The notes under the pieces are model-generated. The model was not told where the DNA came from, did no database searches, and worked only from the letters and a program-made list of their open reading frames with translations. From an uncultured Christensenella sp. (GTDB taxonomy: Bacteria > Bacillota > Clostridia > Christensenellales > Pumilibacteraceae): a stretch of DNA of 64,000 nt. Position 1 is the stretch's first letter; each line of letters begins with the position of its first letter. Shown piece by piece: positions 7,894-16,175 of the stretch. A program made the position numbers and the translations under genes. Location: positions 1-64,000 of the forward strand of contig CAJTLV010000003.1 in the NCBI GenBank assembly GCA_910577435.1, in the 5' to 3' direction.

Positions 7894-9879
7894 TTATTGC
7901 TTTGTATTCTTTCGCGTCGATGCGTTCTTCGCCATATTGCGTTGAAGCTCGCGAAGCTCCGCTATCTTATCGCGGTACGCTATCGCGTTCTCGAAATCGA
8001 GTTCCTTGCTGGCCGCGTTCATAAGCGTTCTCAACCTGTCGAGTTCCTTGCCTATATCTTTCAATTCTATGCGCGACTCTTTTTTGGTTATTTCGATGGT
8101 ATTCTTTATCGGTTTTATGATGGTCTGCGGCGTTATACCGTTTTCCTCATTGTAACGCATTTGCAGTTCGCGCCGCTCCCGCGTCTCGTCTATAGCGCGT
8201 TGCATAGACCCCGTAATCACGTCCGCATACATTATTACGCGGCTCTCGCTGTTTCGCGCCGCACGCCCTATCGTCTGAATAAGCGACGTTTCCGACCGCA
8301 AAAAGCCCTCCTTGTCCGCGTCGAGAATGGCAACCAGCTTCACTTCCGGAATATCCAATCCCTCGCGCAAAAGGTTGATTCCAACTACTACGTCGAAATC
8401 GCCGCGTCTGAGCGAATTGATTATCGACACGCGCTCCATAGTGTCGATGTCGCTGTGCAGATATTTTACTTTTACGCCCTGCTCCGCCAGATAGTCTGTC
8501 AAACTCTCCGACATACGTTTGGTGAGCGTCGTCACGAGTATACGCCCGTCGCCTTGCGTTACGTCCTTTATCTCGGTCAGCAAATCGTCTATCTGTCCCT
8601 TTGTGGGACGCACGGTGACCGGCGGATCCACAAGCCCCGTAGGCCGCAGTATCTGACGGGTTACCCTGCCTCCCGCAAGCTCCGTTTCGTATGCCGCAGG
8701 TGTCGCCGACACGTACACCGCTTGTTTTATGCGCGAGCGGAACTCGTCGAATTTGAGCGGACGGTTATCAAACGCGGCGGGCAGACGAAATCCGTAATCG
8801 ACCAGTGCCGTCTTGCGCGATCGATCACCGTTGTACATAGCGCGAAGTTGCGGTATCGTCATATGACTCTCGTCGACGAACAGAATAAAATCGTGCGGAA
8901 AATAATCGAGCAGAGTAAACGGCGGTTGACCGGGCGCACGCCCGTCAAAGTACCGCGAATAGTTCTCTATACCCGAACAGTATCCTATTTCTTTCATCAT
9001 TTCGACATCGTAACGCACGCGCTCGCCTATGCGTTGCGCCTCGATGAGCTTGTGATTGTCTGTAAAAAACTTGACGCGCTCCTCGCAATCCGCTTCGATC
9101 CTATCGATCGCCGCCAGTAATTTACTGTGTTCTACCGCGTAATGACTCGCTGGGAATATCGCCGCGTGACCGAGCCTCGAAACGATATTTCCCGACACTA
9201 TATCGAACTCGCACACTCCGTCTATCTCGTTCCCGAAAAACTCGACACGCACACCGTGTTCCGACATACTTGCCGGAAAAATATCTACGGTATCGCCGCG
9301 CACGCGAAAATTTGTTCGTTCCGGCGCGAGGTCGTTGCGTTTGTAGTTGATTTCTATGAGTCGCGAAATGAGCGCGTCGCGCGTCATTTTGTCGCCGGGA
9401 CGCACCGACAAAGCAAGTCTGTAATACTCTTCGGGCGCGCCGAGACCGTAAATGCAGGAAACAGACGCTACTACGAGAGTATCCCGCCGCTCATGCAACG
9501 AACACGTCGCGCTGTGGCGGAGCTTGTCTATCTCATCGTTGATAGCAAGATCTTTTTCTATATACGTATCGGTGGACGGCAGGTACGCTTCGGGCTGGTA
9601 ATAGTCGTAATAGCTGACGAAAAACTCCACTCTGTTTTCGGGAAAGAACTCGCGAAACTCGTTACACAGCTGTGCCGCAAGCGTTTTATTGTGTGCCAAA
9701 ACCAGCGTCGGACGCTGTACGCGTTCTATAACGTTCGCCATCGTAAACGTCTTACCGCTGCCGGTGACGCCTTTTAATACCTGCGCCGCAAGACCGTCCT
9801 CTATCCCTTCGGCTATCTCGCGTATCGCATCCGGTTGATCGCCCGTCGGCTTATATTTACTGTGAAGTTTGAAGTCCAT
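7894..9879 (-). CDS. uvrB: Excinuclease ABC subunit B
   Basis: 661 residues. UvrB is the helicase-fold damage-verifying subunit. It has Walker A GVTGSGKTFTMA (about 35), the aromatic DNA-clamping beta-hairpin YYDYYQPEAYLP (about 92), helicase motif DESHMT, and a C-terminal UVR domain (about 620-655) that contacts UvrC. The ATG at 9879 is preferred over an in-frame TTG five codons earlier because the protein then begins MDFKLHSKYKPTGDQPDAI as usual and GGCGG lies upstream of it. A promoter with a consensus -35 box lies just upstream. Confidence 0.97.
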   Translation of the reverse strand: MDFKLHSKYKPTGDQPDAIREIAEGIEDGLAAQVLKGVTGSGKTFTMANVIERVQRPTLVLAHNKTLAAQLCNEFREFFPENRVEFFVSYYDYYQPEAYLPSTDTYIEKDLAINDEIDKLRHSATCSLHERRDTLVVASVSCIYGLGAPEEYYRLALSVRPGDKMTRDALISRLIEINYKRNDLAPERTNFRVRGDTVDIFPASMSEHGVRVEFFGNEIDGVCEFDIVSGNIVSRLGHAAIFPASHYAVEHSKLLAAIDRIEADCEERVKFFTDNHKLIEAQRIGERVRYDVEMMKEIGYCSGIENYSRYFDGRAPGQPPFTLLDYFPHDFILFVDESHMTIPQLRAMYNGDRSRKTALVDYGFRLPAAFDNRPLKFDEFRSRIKQAVYVSATPAAYETELAGGRVTRQILRPTGLVDPPVTVRPTKGQIDDLLTEIKDVTQGDGRILVTTLTKRMSESLTDYLAEQGVKVKYLHSDIDTMERVSIINSLRRGDFDVVVGINLLREGLDIPEVKLVAILDADKEGFLRSETSLIQTIGRAARNSESRVIMYADVITGSMQRAIDETRERRELQMRYNEENGITPQTIIKPIKNTIEITKKESRIELKDIGKELDRLRTLMNAASKELDFENAIAYRDKIAELRELQRNMAKNASTRKNTKQ

Positions 9880-9909
9880 TGTTACCGCCGTCAAAACTTG
9901 TAGCTATTT

Positions 9910-9939
9910 AGTGTAGCACAAATTATCGCCGTATGTCAA
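9910..9939 (-). promoter_or_regulatory. Promoter of uvrB-uvrA
   Basis: Minus strand TTGACA (9939-9934), 18-nt spacer, TACACT (9915-9910). It leaves a leader of about 25 nt before the ATG. I saw no clear Clostridium- or Bacillus-type SOS box overlapping it. Confidence 0.6.
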
Positions 9940-9969
9940 TGAAAGAAATACACCGTTAATAATTCTTTC

Positions 9970-11196
9970 CTACCGCTGAAAGGGCAGGAAATCCTCGTCG
10001 TCGGTCTTGTCATAAAGAAAGTCCTTGCCTATAAGCGACGCGCGCTTAACTATATTGCCGTATTTACCGTTCAAATAATCAAGCGTTTCGTCCAGCTTTT
10101 CCAGCTTATCGTTGCGCTTCGCGTCTGTCAGAAAAGACATCTGTTGCGGCTCGCCGGACGGAACGAGTTTGCTCATCGACACGGTGATCGTGCGCATCGG
10201 ATCGCCGTTCCAGTTTTCAAGGAAAAGTTCGAAAGCCGCCGACGCTATCTCGTCCGACGAATACGTCGCAAACGGCAACACTCGCTGTCGGACGATCGAA
10301 AACAGCTTATTATCCCTCATTCCGACAGACACCAGCGCGCCGCGCACATTGCCCTTGCGCATACGTGCGGCTACCTTTTCACTCAAATAGAATATAAGAT
10401 CGCGCGCGTCTTCGTCCGTCTCGATGTCGCGAACGGCTGTCATACCGTGACCTATCGACTTCGCCTCTCTGTGCCGCACGGCTTCTCTTACCGGCTCGTT
10501 GTCGTCACCGCGCGCATACGCTTGCATCCTTATCCCGTTTATGCCGAATGTGCTTTTCAGCACGTTCGAATCGGCACAAGCCAAATCGCCTATCGTGGTT
10601 ATATTGAGTTTTTTCAGCTGTTCGTAAGTGCGCCTGCCTATCATAAGCATCTCGTCGGCGGACAGTCTCCATATGAGCTGTTTGAAATTATCACGCGAAA
10701 TGACGGTCGTCGCATCGGGTTTTTTCAAGTCCGATCCGAGTTTTGCGAACACCTTATTAAAGCTGACTCCGACCGAACAGGTCAATCCGCTTTCCTTTTT
10801 GACGCGCTCGCGAATTTTATTCGCTATTTGTTCGCCGTCTCCGAACAGCTTTCGAGAGCCGGTAACGTCCAACCAGCACTCGTCCGCTCCGAACGGTTCG
10901 ACCATATCGGTATACTCGTTGTACAGTGCGAACATCTGCTTTGAATACGCCATATACAAATCGAAATGCGGCGGCACGGTAACGAGATCGGGCGCTTTGC
11001 GTTTGGCTTCCCATATTGCCTCGCCCGTTCGAACCCCCAGTTTTTTGGCTATTTCGTTTTTGGCAAGCACTATGCCGTGCCGTGCGTTCGGATCGCCGCA
11101 AACGGCGAGCGGCACATTCCGCCACTCCGCGTGAGATACGCATTCCGCCGTAGCGTAAAAATTATTGAGATCGCAATGCAGTATTACACGGTCCAT
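9970..11196 (-). CDS. dinB: Y-family DNA polymerase (Pol IV type)
   Basis: 408 residues. Error-prone polymerase that copies past DNA lesions. Motifs: ILHCDLNNFYA at the N-terminus (first metal-binding Asp), GADECWLDVTGS (about 105, catalytic Asp-Glu), SVGVSFNKVFAKLGSDLKKP (about 142), then a helix-hairpin-helix thumb and a C-terminal little-finger domain. The ATG overlaps the stop of the upstream kinase gene (TAATG), so translation is coupled. The C-terminal DDEDFLPFQR could be a degenerate clamp-binding peptide; this is inference. Confidence 0.93.
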   Translation of the reverse strand: MDRVILHCDLNNFYATAECVSHAEWRNVPLAVCGDPNARHGIVLAKNEIAKKLGVRTGEAIWEAKRKAPDLVTVPPHFDLYMAYSKQMFALYNEYTDMVEPFGADECWLDVTGSRKLFGDGEQIANKIRERVKKESGLTCSVGVSFNKVFAKLGSDLKKPDATTVISRDNFKQLIWRLSADEMLMIGRRTYEQLKKLNITTIGDLACADSNVLKSTFGINGIRMQAYARGDDNEPVREAVRHREAKSIGHGMTAVRDIETDEDARDLIFYLSEKVAARMRKGNVRGALVSVGMRDNKLFSIVRQRVLPFATYSSDEIASAAFELFLENWNGDPMRTITVSMSKLVPSGEPQQMSFLTDAKRNDKLEKLDETLDYLNGKYGNIVKRASLIGKDFLYDKTDDEDFLPFQR

Positions 11197-12104
11197 TAGA
11201 ACTCGTAACTTTTATACACTTCCTCGACTTGCGCCTCGCTCGAAAACCCTGCGGAACCTCCGTCGCACTTGATTTTGAGCGCCGCAAAGACTTCGGCGCG
11301 TTTGAGAGCCTCCACCGCATTGCATCGTCCGTAATAATGTATAAAAGCCGAAAACAGCGCGTCGCCCGCGCCGACGGTGTTGACTACAGCGCCGAGATGG
11401 ACCGCAGGAAGTTGAGTGATCGCGTCCGCCTCGCGGTCGTACATTATCGCGCCGTCCGAACCCAAGCCGATAACGATTATCTTAGGCGCGTATTCGGTTT
11501 TAAGCGTCAAAAGAAAATCGCGCGGAGACACAGGAAGATCCTCGTCGCTCAAAAACAATATATCCGCGTAGCTCATAAAGTCGCGATTGAACGGGTCGTA
11601 TATGTTATTGAGAACGTGCACGTCGGTAGCTATCGTCTTACCCGCCCGCTTGGCGATCGACAACAGCGAACGGTTGAAGTTTATATTACACAGCACGCAA
11701 GTATCGGCGGCGTCAATTGCCGACTTGACAAGTTCGGGATCGATAGTCTTATCCTGAATGTCTTTAAGGTCGCAGTATATCTGCCGTCTGCCGCCCGCGC
11801 CCTGCTCGTACAGTATAACAGATACGGGAGTAGTTTCGAGACTGTTAAATACCATATCGCGTCCGACACACGATTTATCGAGCGTTTCGGTAATGCGAGC
11901 CGCTTCCGCATCCTTTCCTATCAGCGAGACGAACGAAACATCGTCGCCTAGCGTGCGAGTCGCGTTAGCGATATTGAAACCTGCGCCGGAAACGGTGGAT
12001 TGAATACCGAAAAACGGATAATCTATCGGATAATACGTTACCGGGAACGAACGTATTCTGAGATTGGTTTCGACGTTGATAAGACCGGAAACGAATAGTT
12101 TCAT
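11196..12104 (-). CDS. PfkB-family carbohydrate kinase
   Basis: 302 residues. Ribokinase-fold sugar or nucleoside kinase. The N-terminal glycine pattern GAGFNIANATRTLG (about 41-54) and the C-terminal PfkB signature VNTVGAGDALFSAF (about 247, catalytic Asp in GAGD) are intact. The substrate cannot be read from sequence. It has its own strong promoter and a GAGGTG SD, and it is translationally coupled to dinB by a 1-nt overlap, so this kinase promoter also drives dinB. Confidence 0.88.
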   Translation of the reverse strand: MKLFVSGLINVETNLRIRSFPVTYYPIDYPFFGIQSTVSGAGFNIANATRTLGDDVSFVSLIGKDAEAARITETLDKSCVGRDMVFNSLETTPVSVILYEQGAGGRRQIYCDLKDIQDKTIDPELVKSAIDAADTCVLCNINFNRSLLSIAKRAGKTIATDVHVLNNIYDPFNRDFMSYADILFLSDEDLPVSPRDFLLTLKTEYAPKIIVIGLGSDGAIMYDREADAITQLPAVHLGAVVNTVGAGDALFSAFIHYYGRCNAVEALKRAEVFAALKIKCDGGSAGFSSEAQVEEVYKSYEF

Positions 12105-12141
12105 TTGCGCACCTCAATTTAACATAACTCGATTACAGTAA

Positions 12142-12170
12142 ATTATACACCTTTAATCGCGCATTGTCAA
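12142..12170 (-). promoter_or_regulatory. Promoter of the pfkB-like kinase and dinB
   Basis: Full consensus on the minus strand: TTGACA (12170-12165), 17-nt spacer ending in an extended TG, TATAAT (12147-12142). The ATG is 38 nt downstream. Expected to be strong and constitutive. Confidence 0.85.
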
Positions 12171-12225
12171 TATCTTTTACCGCCGTTATAAAACAATATG
12201 CAATGTGTTAAACGTTAAATTTCTG

Positions 12226-12254
12226 TTGACTTTTGAGCGAGAATGGTATATAAT
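12226..12254 (+). promoter_or_regulatory. Promoter of the SecB-like gene
   Basis: TTGACT (12226-12231), 17-nt spacer, TATAAT (12249-12254). The ATG at 12285 has SD GGAGG. The promoter is divergent from the kinase promoter 56 nt away. Confidence 0.85.
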
Positions 12255-12284
12255 TAAAAAAATTAAGATTTTCCGGAGGAAAAT

Positions 12285-12734
12285 ATGGAGAAATTGGATC
12301 CCATTAAACTTTTCAAAGAAGCGCCCGTACAGATGACGATGCGCCGCGCAACGTTCGACAGACTGCAAATCCGCCCGTCTATCAACTATCGCGGCAGAAC
12401 GCAGGACGAAGTGTTTTTCCAAAAACAGGACGGCGCCAATGTCGAGTTCGAAGTAGTTCGCAGAATGGACTTCGAGCCGGAAGGCGTTTTCGAGATAACA
12501 GTCGTTTACAATGTTCGCAGAGTTCTCAACGACGAGTTCGTCGGTCAGGACATCGACTTCCGCGAGATGCTTCGCACTTATGAGATCAAAGATTTCAACG
12601 TGCTTTGCGGCGGCAATCTCTTCGCATCGATGTCGCTTATGGTCTCCCAGCTCACGCAGGCGTCCAACGGCATACCTATGGTCTCGCCTCCCGTATACTG
12701 CGGCATCGCGGCAAAACCCGCTTCTGCGGAATAA
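12285..12734 (+). CDS. SecB-like small protein
   Basis: 149 residues, monocistronic, with a near-consensus promoter, SD CGGAGG and a strong terminator. The middle has alternating beta-strands (NVEFEVVRRMDFEPEGVFEI). The C-terminal part (GGNLFASMSLMVSQLTQ, then GIPMVSPPVY) resembles the SecB pattern of a helix followed by a proline-rich strand. SecB-like proteins act as export or toxin-antitoxin chaperones. The chaperone role here is inferred from fold pattern only; no dedicated client sits beside it, though mazEF follows 210 nt downstream. Confidence 0.45.
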   Translation: MEKLDPIKLFKEAPVQMTMRRATFDRLQIRPSINYRGRTQDEVFFQKQDGANVEFEVVRRMDFEPEGVFEITVVYNVRRVLNDEFVGQDIDFREMLRTYEIKDFNVLCGGNLFASMSLMVSQLTQASNGIPMVSPPVYCGIAAKPASAE

Positions 12735-12753
12735 TACACCAAACAAACAATCG

Positions 12754-12780
12754 ACCCCGACGCGACCGTCGGGGTTTTTT
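12754..12780 (+). terminator. Intrinsic terminator of the SecB-like gene
   Basis: ACCCCGAC and GTCGGGGT pair over 8 bp with a 6-nt loop and are followed by TTTTT. A 167-nt stretch with no gene follows, up to mazE. Confidence 0.9.
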
Positions 12781-12912
12781 GTTGCGTTTTATTAATAGTT
12801 ACCCATTAACAACCGCTATACGCCGAATTTGCGGAGCGCAGTTCCCTTGTCGTGTCGAAAATTATCGATTTTTACACATAAAAAAACGTGCACGCGCCAA
12901 ACTAATACGGAA

Positions 12913-12932
12913 ATTCGGTATAAAATCCGAAT
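12913..12932 (+). promoter_or_regulatory. Inverted repeat over the -10 box of mazEF
   Basis: ATTCGG and CCGAAT flank TATAAAAT. The centre is a -10-like box 25-30 nt before the mazE ATG, and no good -35 is visible. A dyad over the -10 is what a MazE-MazF autorepressor site looks like, so autoregulation is inferred. Confidence 0.5.
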
Positions 12933-12947
12933 ATAAGGAGACAATCA

Positions 12948-13151
12948 ATGGAGTATATTATCGAGGTTGAAAAGGCTTTGGACGATATTCTTACTTATAA
13001 TGCAAAACGCAACGGTATAAGCGTACAAGCGCTTATTGTCGAGCTGTTGAAACGTTATCTCATCGATTCGCATATAATGGAACAAAGCGAACTCTGGGAA
13101 AACGGCATTTCCGAGTGCGCCGAAATAAATCTCGAATGGGCTAATCTTTAA
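12948..13151 (+). CDS. Antitoxin, MazE-like (ribbon-helix-helix type)
   Basis: 67 residues starting MEYIIEVEKALDDILTY. It is short and acidic at the C-terminus, with a predicted strand-helix-helix core (NGISVQALIVELLKRYLID), as in RHH antitoxins that bind DNA as dimers and cover the toxin with their tail. SD AAGGAG precedes the ATG. The toxin gene follows within 22 nt. The assignment depends mostly on that context. Confidence 0.7.
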   Translation: MEYIIEVEKALDDILTYNAKRNGISVQALIVELLKRYLIDSHIMEQSELWENGISECAEINLEWANL

Positions 13152-13173
13152 CACATCGTAAGGAGTGATTTTC

Positions 13174-13521
13174 GTGTCGGTATTCAAGCGCGGCGAAATA
13201 TATTATGCGGATTTGAGCCCCGTCATAGGATCGGAGCAGGGCGGCGTACGCCCTGTGCTCATCATCCAGAACGACGTAGGCAACCGATACTCGCCCACCG
13301 TCATAGTGTGCGCTGTCACGAGCCGAATAACGAAAGCAAAACTTCCCACTCACGTCGAGATCCGCGCCGGTCAGTTCGGACTGACAAAAGATTCCGTCGT
13401 ATTACTCGAACAACTGCGCACACTCGATAAGCGCAGACTGAAAGCGCGCGTCGGCGAGATCGACGGCATAGCGATGCGAAAGATAGAGCGTGCGACACTT
13501 ATTTCGCTCGGATTCGTATGA
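13174..13521 (+). CDS. mazF: Type II toxin, MazF/PemK-family endoribonuclease
   Basis: 115 residues. MazF cuts mRNA at short sequence motifs. Family signatures are complete: VFKRGEIYYADLSPVIGSEQGG at the N-terminus with RPVLIIQND, then VIVCAVTSRI, and the C-terminal VGEIDGIAMRKIERA. The GTG at 13174 is chosen because AGGAG ends 8 nt upstream of it; an earlier in-frame GTG at 13165 lies inside that SD. All catalytic-region residues look intact, so the toxin is probably active and needs the antitoxin encoded just before it. Confidence 0.93.
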   Translation: MSVFKRGEIYYADLSPVIGSEQGGVRPVLIIQNDVGNRYSPTVIVCAVTSRITKAKLPTHVEIRAGQFGLTKDSVVLLEQLRTLDKRRLKARVGEIDGIAMRKIERATLISLGFV

Positions 13522-13589
13522 TACTAATATTCCGGTCGCCTTTCGACCGTTTTATATATTAAAGCGGCGGATTTATCCGCCGACTGAGC

Positions 13590-13620
13590 GGGCGCGGCAT
13601 ATTGCCGCGCCCGTTCCTTT
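13590..13620 (+). terminator. Intrinsic terminator of mazEF
   Basis: GGGCGCGGCA and TGCCGCGCCC form a perfect 10-bp stem with a 3-nt loop, followed by GTTCCTTTTTA. A second smaller hairpin (GCGGCGG/CCGCCG) lies just before it. Confidence 0.85.
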
Positions 13621-13637
13621 TTATACATATTCGGAAG

Positions 13638-14309
13638 TCAGCCTTTTGCGGCAATTTCATAACTCTTGTCTATCCAACCGCACACCTCTTCTGCCGTAAC
13701 GGAGCCGTCGAGACACATAGTAAACCATTTCTTTTTATTCATATGATAACCCGCAAAATATCTGTTTCCGTCAACGAGCGACGGTAAAACGTCGGGGTCA
13801 ATGCGCAAGTCTATTATTTCGACCACTTCATCGCTGTCAAAGCCCAGCTTGCGCTTCGACAGAACAAGCAATGCGCCGTACCACTTACCGTTGTCTTTTC
13901 TTCTCCATACGGCATTTGTCGGGAAGTTTTTCCATAGATATTACAATTCGTCACCGTATTTGTCACTGACGTACTTTATGACCTTATGCGCAATATCGCT
14001 CTTGAAAACATCGCGCTCGAAACAGTTATCGGCTATTTCTTTGAGCACGCAACCGTATTCCGCGCGCACCGCCCCGATAAACGCTCCGTCCGCCTCCGCA
14101 ATCAAATGCAAAGTATACGGATCGCCCGTGCAAAGATCCACAACTTCCGTCGTAACTCCGCCGTCAGCTGCGCGAATATCGACGGACATTTCGAACCGCC
14201 CGTCCATAATCTTCTTTTTGTATGTATATAAGTCGCCGTTATTCGAAAATCCGTACCGCACGAGTTTTTCTGAATTCGGAACTTTAAGATCGAAAACACC
14301 GTTTTTCAT
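13638..14309 (-). pseudogene. MmcQ/YjbR-family protein interrupted by one in-frame stop codon
   Basis: Two pieces lie in the same frame. 14309-13941 ends KYGDEL then TAA, and the reading frame continues directly with YLWKNFPTNAVWRRKDNGKW and then KRKLGFDSDEVVEI, YFAGYHMNKKKWFTM and LDGSVTAEEV. The long form of the family reads GDEL-E-YLW at this point, so GAA has become TAA by one substitution. Both halves otherwise look intact. The start at 14309 (MKNGVFDLKV) matches the family start; an in-frame TTG at 14336 touches the preceding stop. Function of the family is unclear despite its DNA-binding name. Recent loss, a sequencing error or readthrough are all possible. Confidence 0.85.
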
Positions 14310-14336
14310 AACATAGGAATTTTCACTGTCGCGCAA

Positions 14337-15803
14337 TTATAGTTCGTCATAGTCGGCCATATTCAATATATCTCGCGGAGTCAACATCATCTGAGCGTAT
14401 GCACTCACCGCACGTTCCGCACCGATGCCGTTTCGGTAACACGCGATCGTCGCCGCGTCGAACAGCGGATACGAACACGAAAGCGCGGTTATGCACCCGC
14501 CCAACACGTCACCGGTCCCGCCTTTTGCCATTGCCGGCGTGCCTGATACGTTTAACCGCACCTCTTTTCCGTCTGTTATCACAGTCGTCGCGGACTTCAT
14601 AACGACCACTCCGTTTATTTCTTCGGCCAATGCTACGGCGTTTTCCACCGTAGCCGGTTTACCTGTGAGCCGTCTGAACTCTCCGACGTGCGGGGTTATA
14701 AGCAGTTGCGGTTTACAACCGCGCAAAAACGCATAATCGCCCGCTACGGCGTTCAATCCGTCCGCGTCGATAATGAGCTTGCCGTCGAAGTTGTCGCAGA
14801 TGTATTCGAGTATTTTCTTCAAATCGGGCGTGGCACCCATACCCGTACCGATGTTTATAGCCGTCGCTCGCGAGAAGATTTCGTCAAGTTCTCCCTCGTC
14901 GAACTTAATAAATCCGTCGGGAGTGTCTTTCAAAAATTTGAGCATAGAAAGCGTGTATCTCGACGCCGCCGCAACACGGTGTATACTCGGCAAACACACC
15001 GTCACCGTTCCTGCGCCGTTTAGATACGCCGAATGCGCCGCCGCGCCGGCGAGAATGGGCGCTCCGATCATAGTTCCGCAACCGCCGATAACGAACACTC
15101 TGCCCATATCGCCCTTATGCGCGCTTATCTTTCGCCTGTGAGTTTTGAAGTCTCCGTCTTCATAAACGCGCATATTAGATTGAGTGTCTATACCCACGTC
15201 GTCGACTACAATATCGCCGCACTTGTCGCGACCGCTGCCGAACAGCATTCCGCGCTTATAGCACGAGAAAGTGAGCGTAACTCGCGCGTCGAATGCAACG
15301 CCCATTATCTCACCCGTATCTCCGTTGAGTCCGGACGGGATATCGACGGCTAGTCTGAAAGCGTTCTCTTGAGCGTTCAACTTCTCGATGAGCGTCTTTA
15401 CTTCGCCCTCGATCGGTCTGTTCAACCCTATGCCGAAAATGGCGTCGACCAAAATATCCGCATTGCCGCCATAATCGCTCGCAGACTTTATCGGCACACC
15501 CGCACTCCGCGCATAGCACAGCGTTCGACGGTAAAACTCGCTCCCTTCGCTATCCGACACTTTATAAACCGTCACGCGCCTGCCCTGTCTGTGCATACGA
15601 ATTGCGGCGAGTATCCCGTCGCAACCGTTACCGCCGCTACCGCAGAAAACGGCGGTTTCAGCACCGTCTGCACCCGCCCGCGCCGACAACCCGTCCGCAA
15701 TACACAGCGCGGCGTTCATAGAAAGATACGAGCCGTCAAGTCCGCGCGACATAGCGTCGGCTTCCGCAGCACGCATTTGTTCAACAGTAAGTACGTTCTT
15801 CAT
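14337..15803 (-). CDS. nnr: Bifunctional NAD(P)H-hydrate epimerase / ADP-dependent dehydratase
   Basis: 488 residues. It repairs hydrated NADH and NADPH. The N-terminal YjeF domain (about 1-210; MRAAEADAMSRGLDG, FCGSGGNGCDGI, VDAIFGIGLNRPIEG) epimerises the hydrate. The C-terminal ribokinase-like domain (about 220-485; VFVIGGCGTMIGAPILA, IDADGLNAVAG, TPHVGEFRRLTG, AKGGTGDVLGG) dehydrates it. SD-like AGAAGAG lies before the ATG. It follows acpS by 9 nt, a very common bacterial pairing. Confidence 0.93.
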   Translation of the reverse strand: MKNVLTVEQMRAAEADAMSRGLDGSYLSMNAALCIADGLSARAGADGAETAVFCGSGGNGCDGILAAIRMHRQGRRVTVYKVSDSEGSEFYRRTLCYARSAGVPIKSASDYGGNADILVDAIFGIGLNRPIEGEVKTLIEKLNAQENAFRLAVDIPSGLNGDTGEIMGVAFDARVTLTFSCYKRGMLFGSGRDKCGDIVVDDVGIDTQSNMRVYEDGDFKTHRRKISAHKGDMGRVFVIGGCGTMIGAPILAGAAAHSAYLNGAGTVTVCLPSIHRVAAASRYTLSMLKFLKDTPDGFIKFDEGELDEIFSRATAINIGTGMGATPDLKKILEYICDNFDGKLIIDADGLNAVAGDYAFLRGCKPQLLITPHVGEFRRLTGKPATVENAVALAEEINGVVVMKSATTVITDGKEVRLNVSGTPAMAKGGTGDVLGGCITALSCSYPLFDAATIACYRNGIGAERAVSAYAQMMLTPRDILNMADYDEL

Positions 15804-15812
15804 AATACTCTT

Positions 15813-16175
15813 CTAACATTTATTCGGCGTGAGCATAACAGTCGCAACTGCATAATCTCCGTCGTGCGAAATCGACACATCCGCACGGCATCCGCAAATC
15901 AGATCCGCCGCTTTTCCGCGCGGACACAGTATCGGCGCGCCTGCGGTGTCGTGTCCTATCTCTATATCGGCAGGCATTATCCCTCCGCCGAACCCGCATT
16001 TTAACGCTTTTACCGCCGCCTCTTTCGCACAGAACAGTCCGGCGTAGCTAGCGGCGGGATCGCTTTTTCCGTCGCAATACGTACGCTCGGATGGCGTAAA
16101 AACGCGCTCTACAAACGCCTCTTTTTCTACCGCCTTACGTATGCGCGAAATGCCGATTATGTCGACGCCTATCAT
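15813..16175 (-). CDS. acpS: Holo-[acyl-carrier-protein] synthase
   Basis: 120 residues, usual length. It transfers 4'-phosphopantetheine from CoA to ACP. The N-terminal GVDIIGISRI carries the metal-binding Asp and FCAKEAAVKAL (about 49-59) carries the catalytic Glu; VSISHDGDYAVA ends the fold. The start overlaps the stop of the P1 peptidase gene by 4 nt. Confidence 0.95.
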   Translation of the reverse strand: MIGVDIIGISRIRKAVEKEAFVERVFTPSERTYCDGKSDPAASYAGLFCAKEAAVKALKCGFGGGIMPADIEIGHDTAGAPILCPRGKAADLICGCRADVSISHDGDYAVATVMLTPNKC

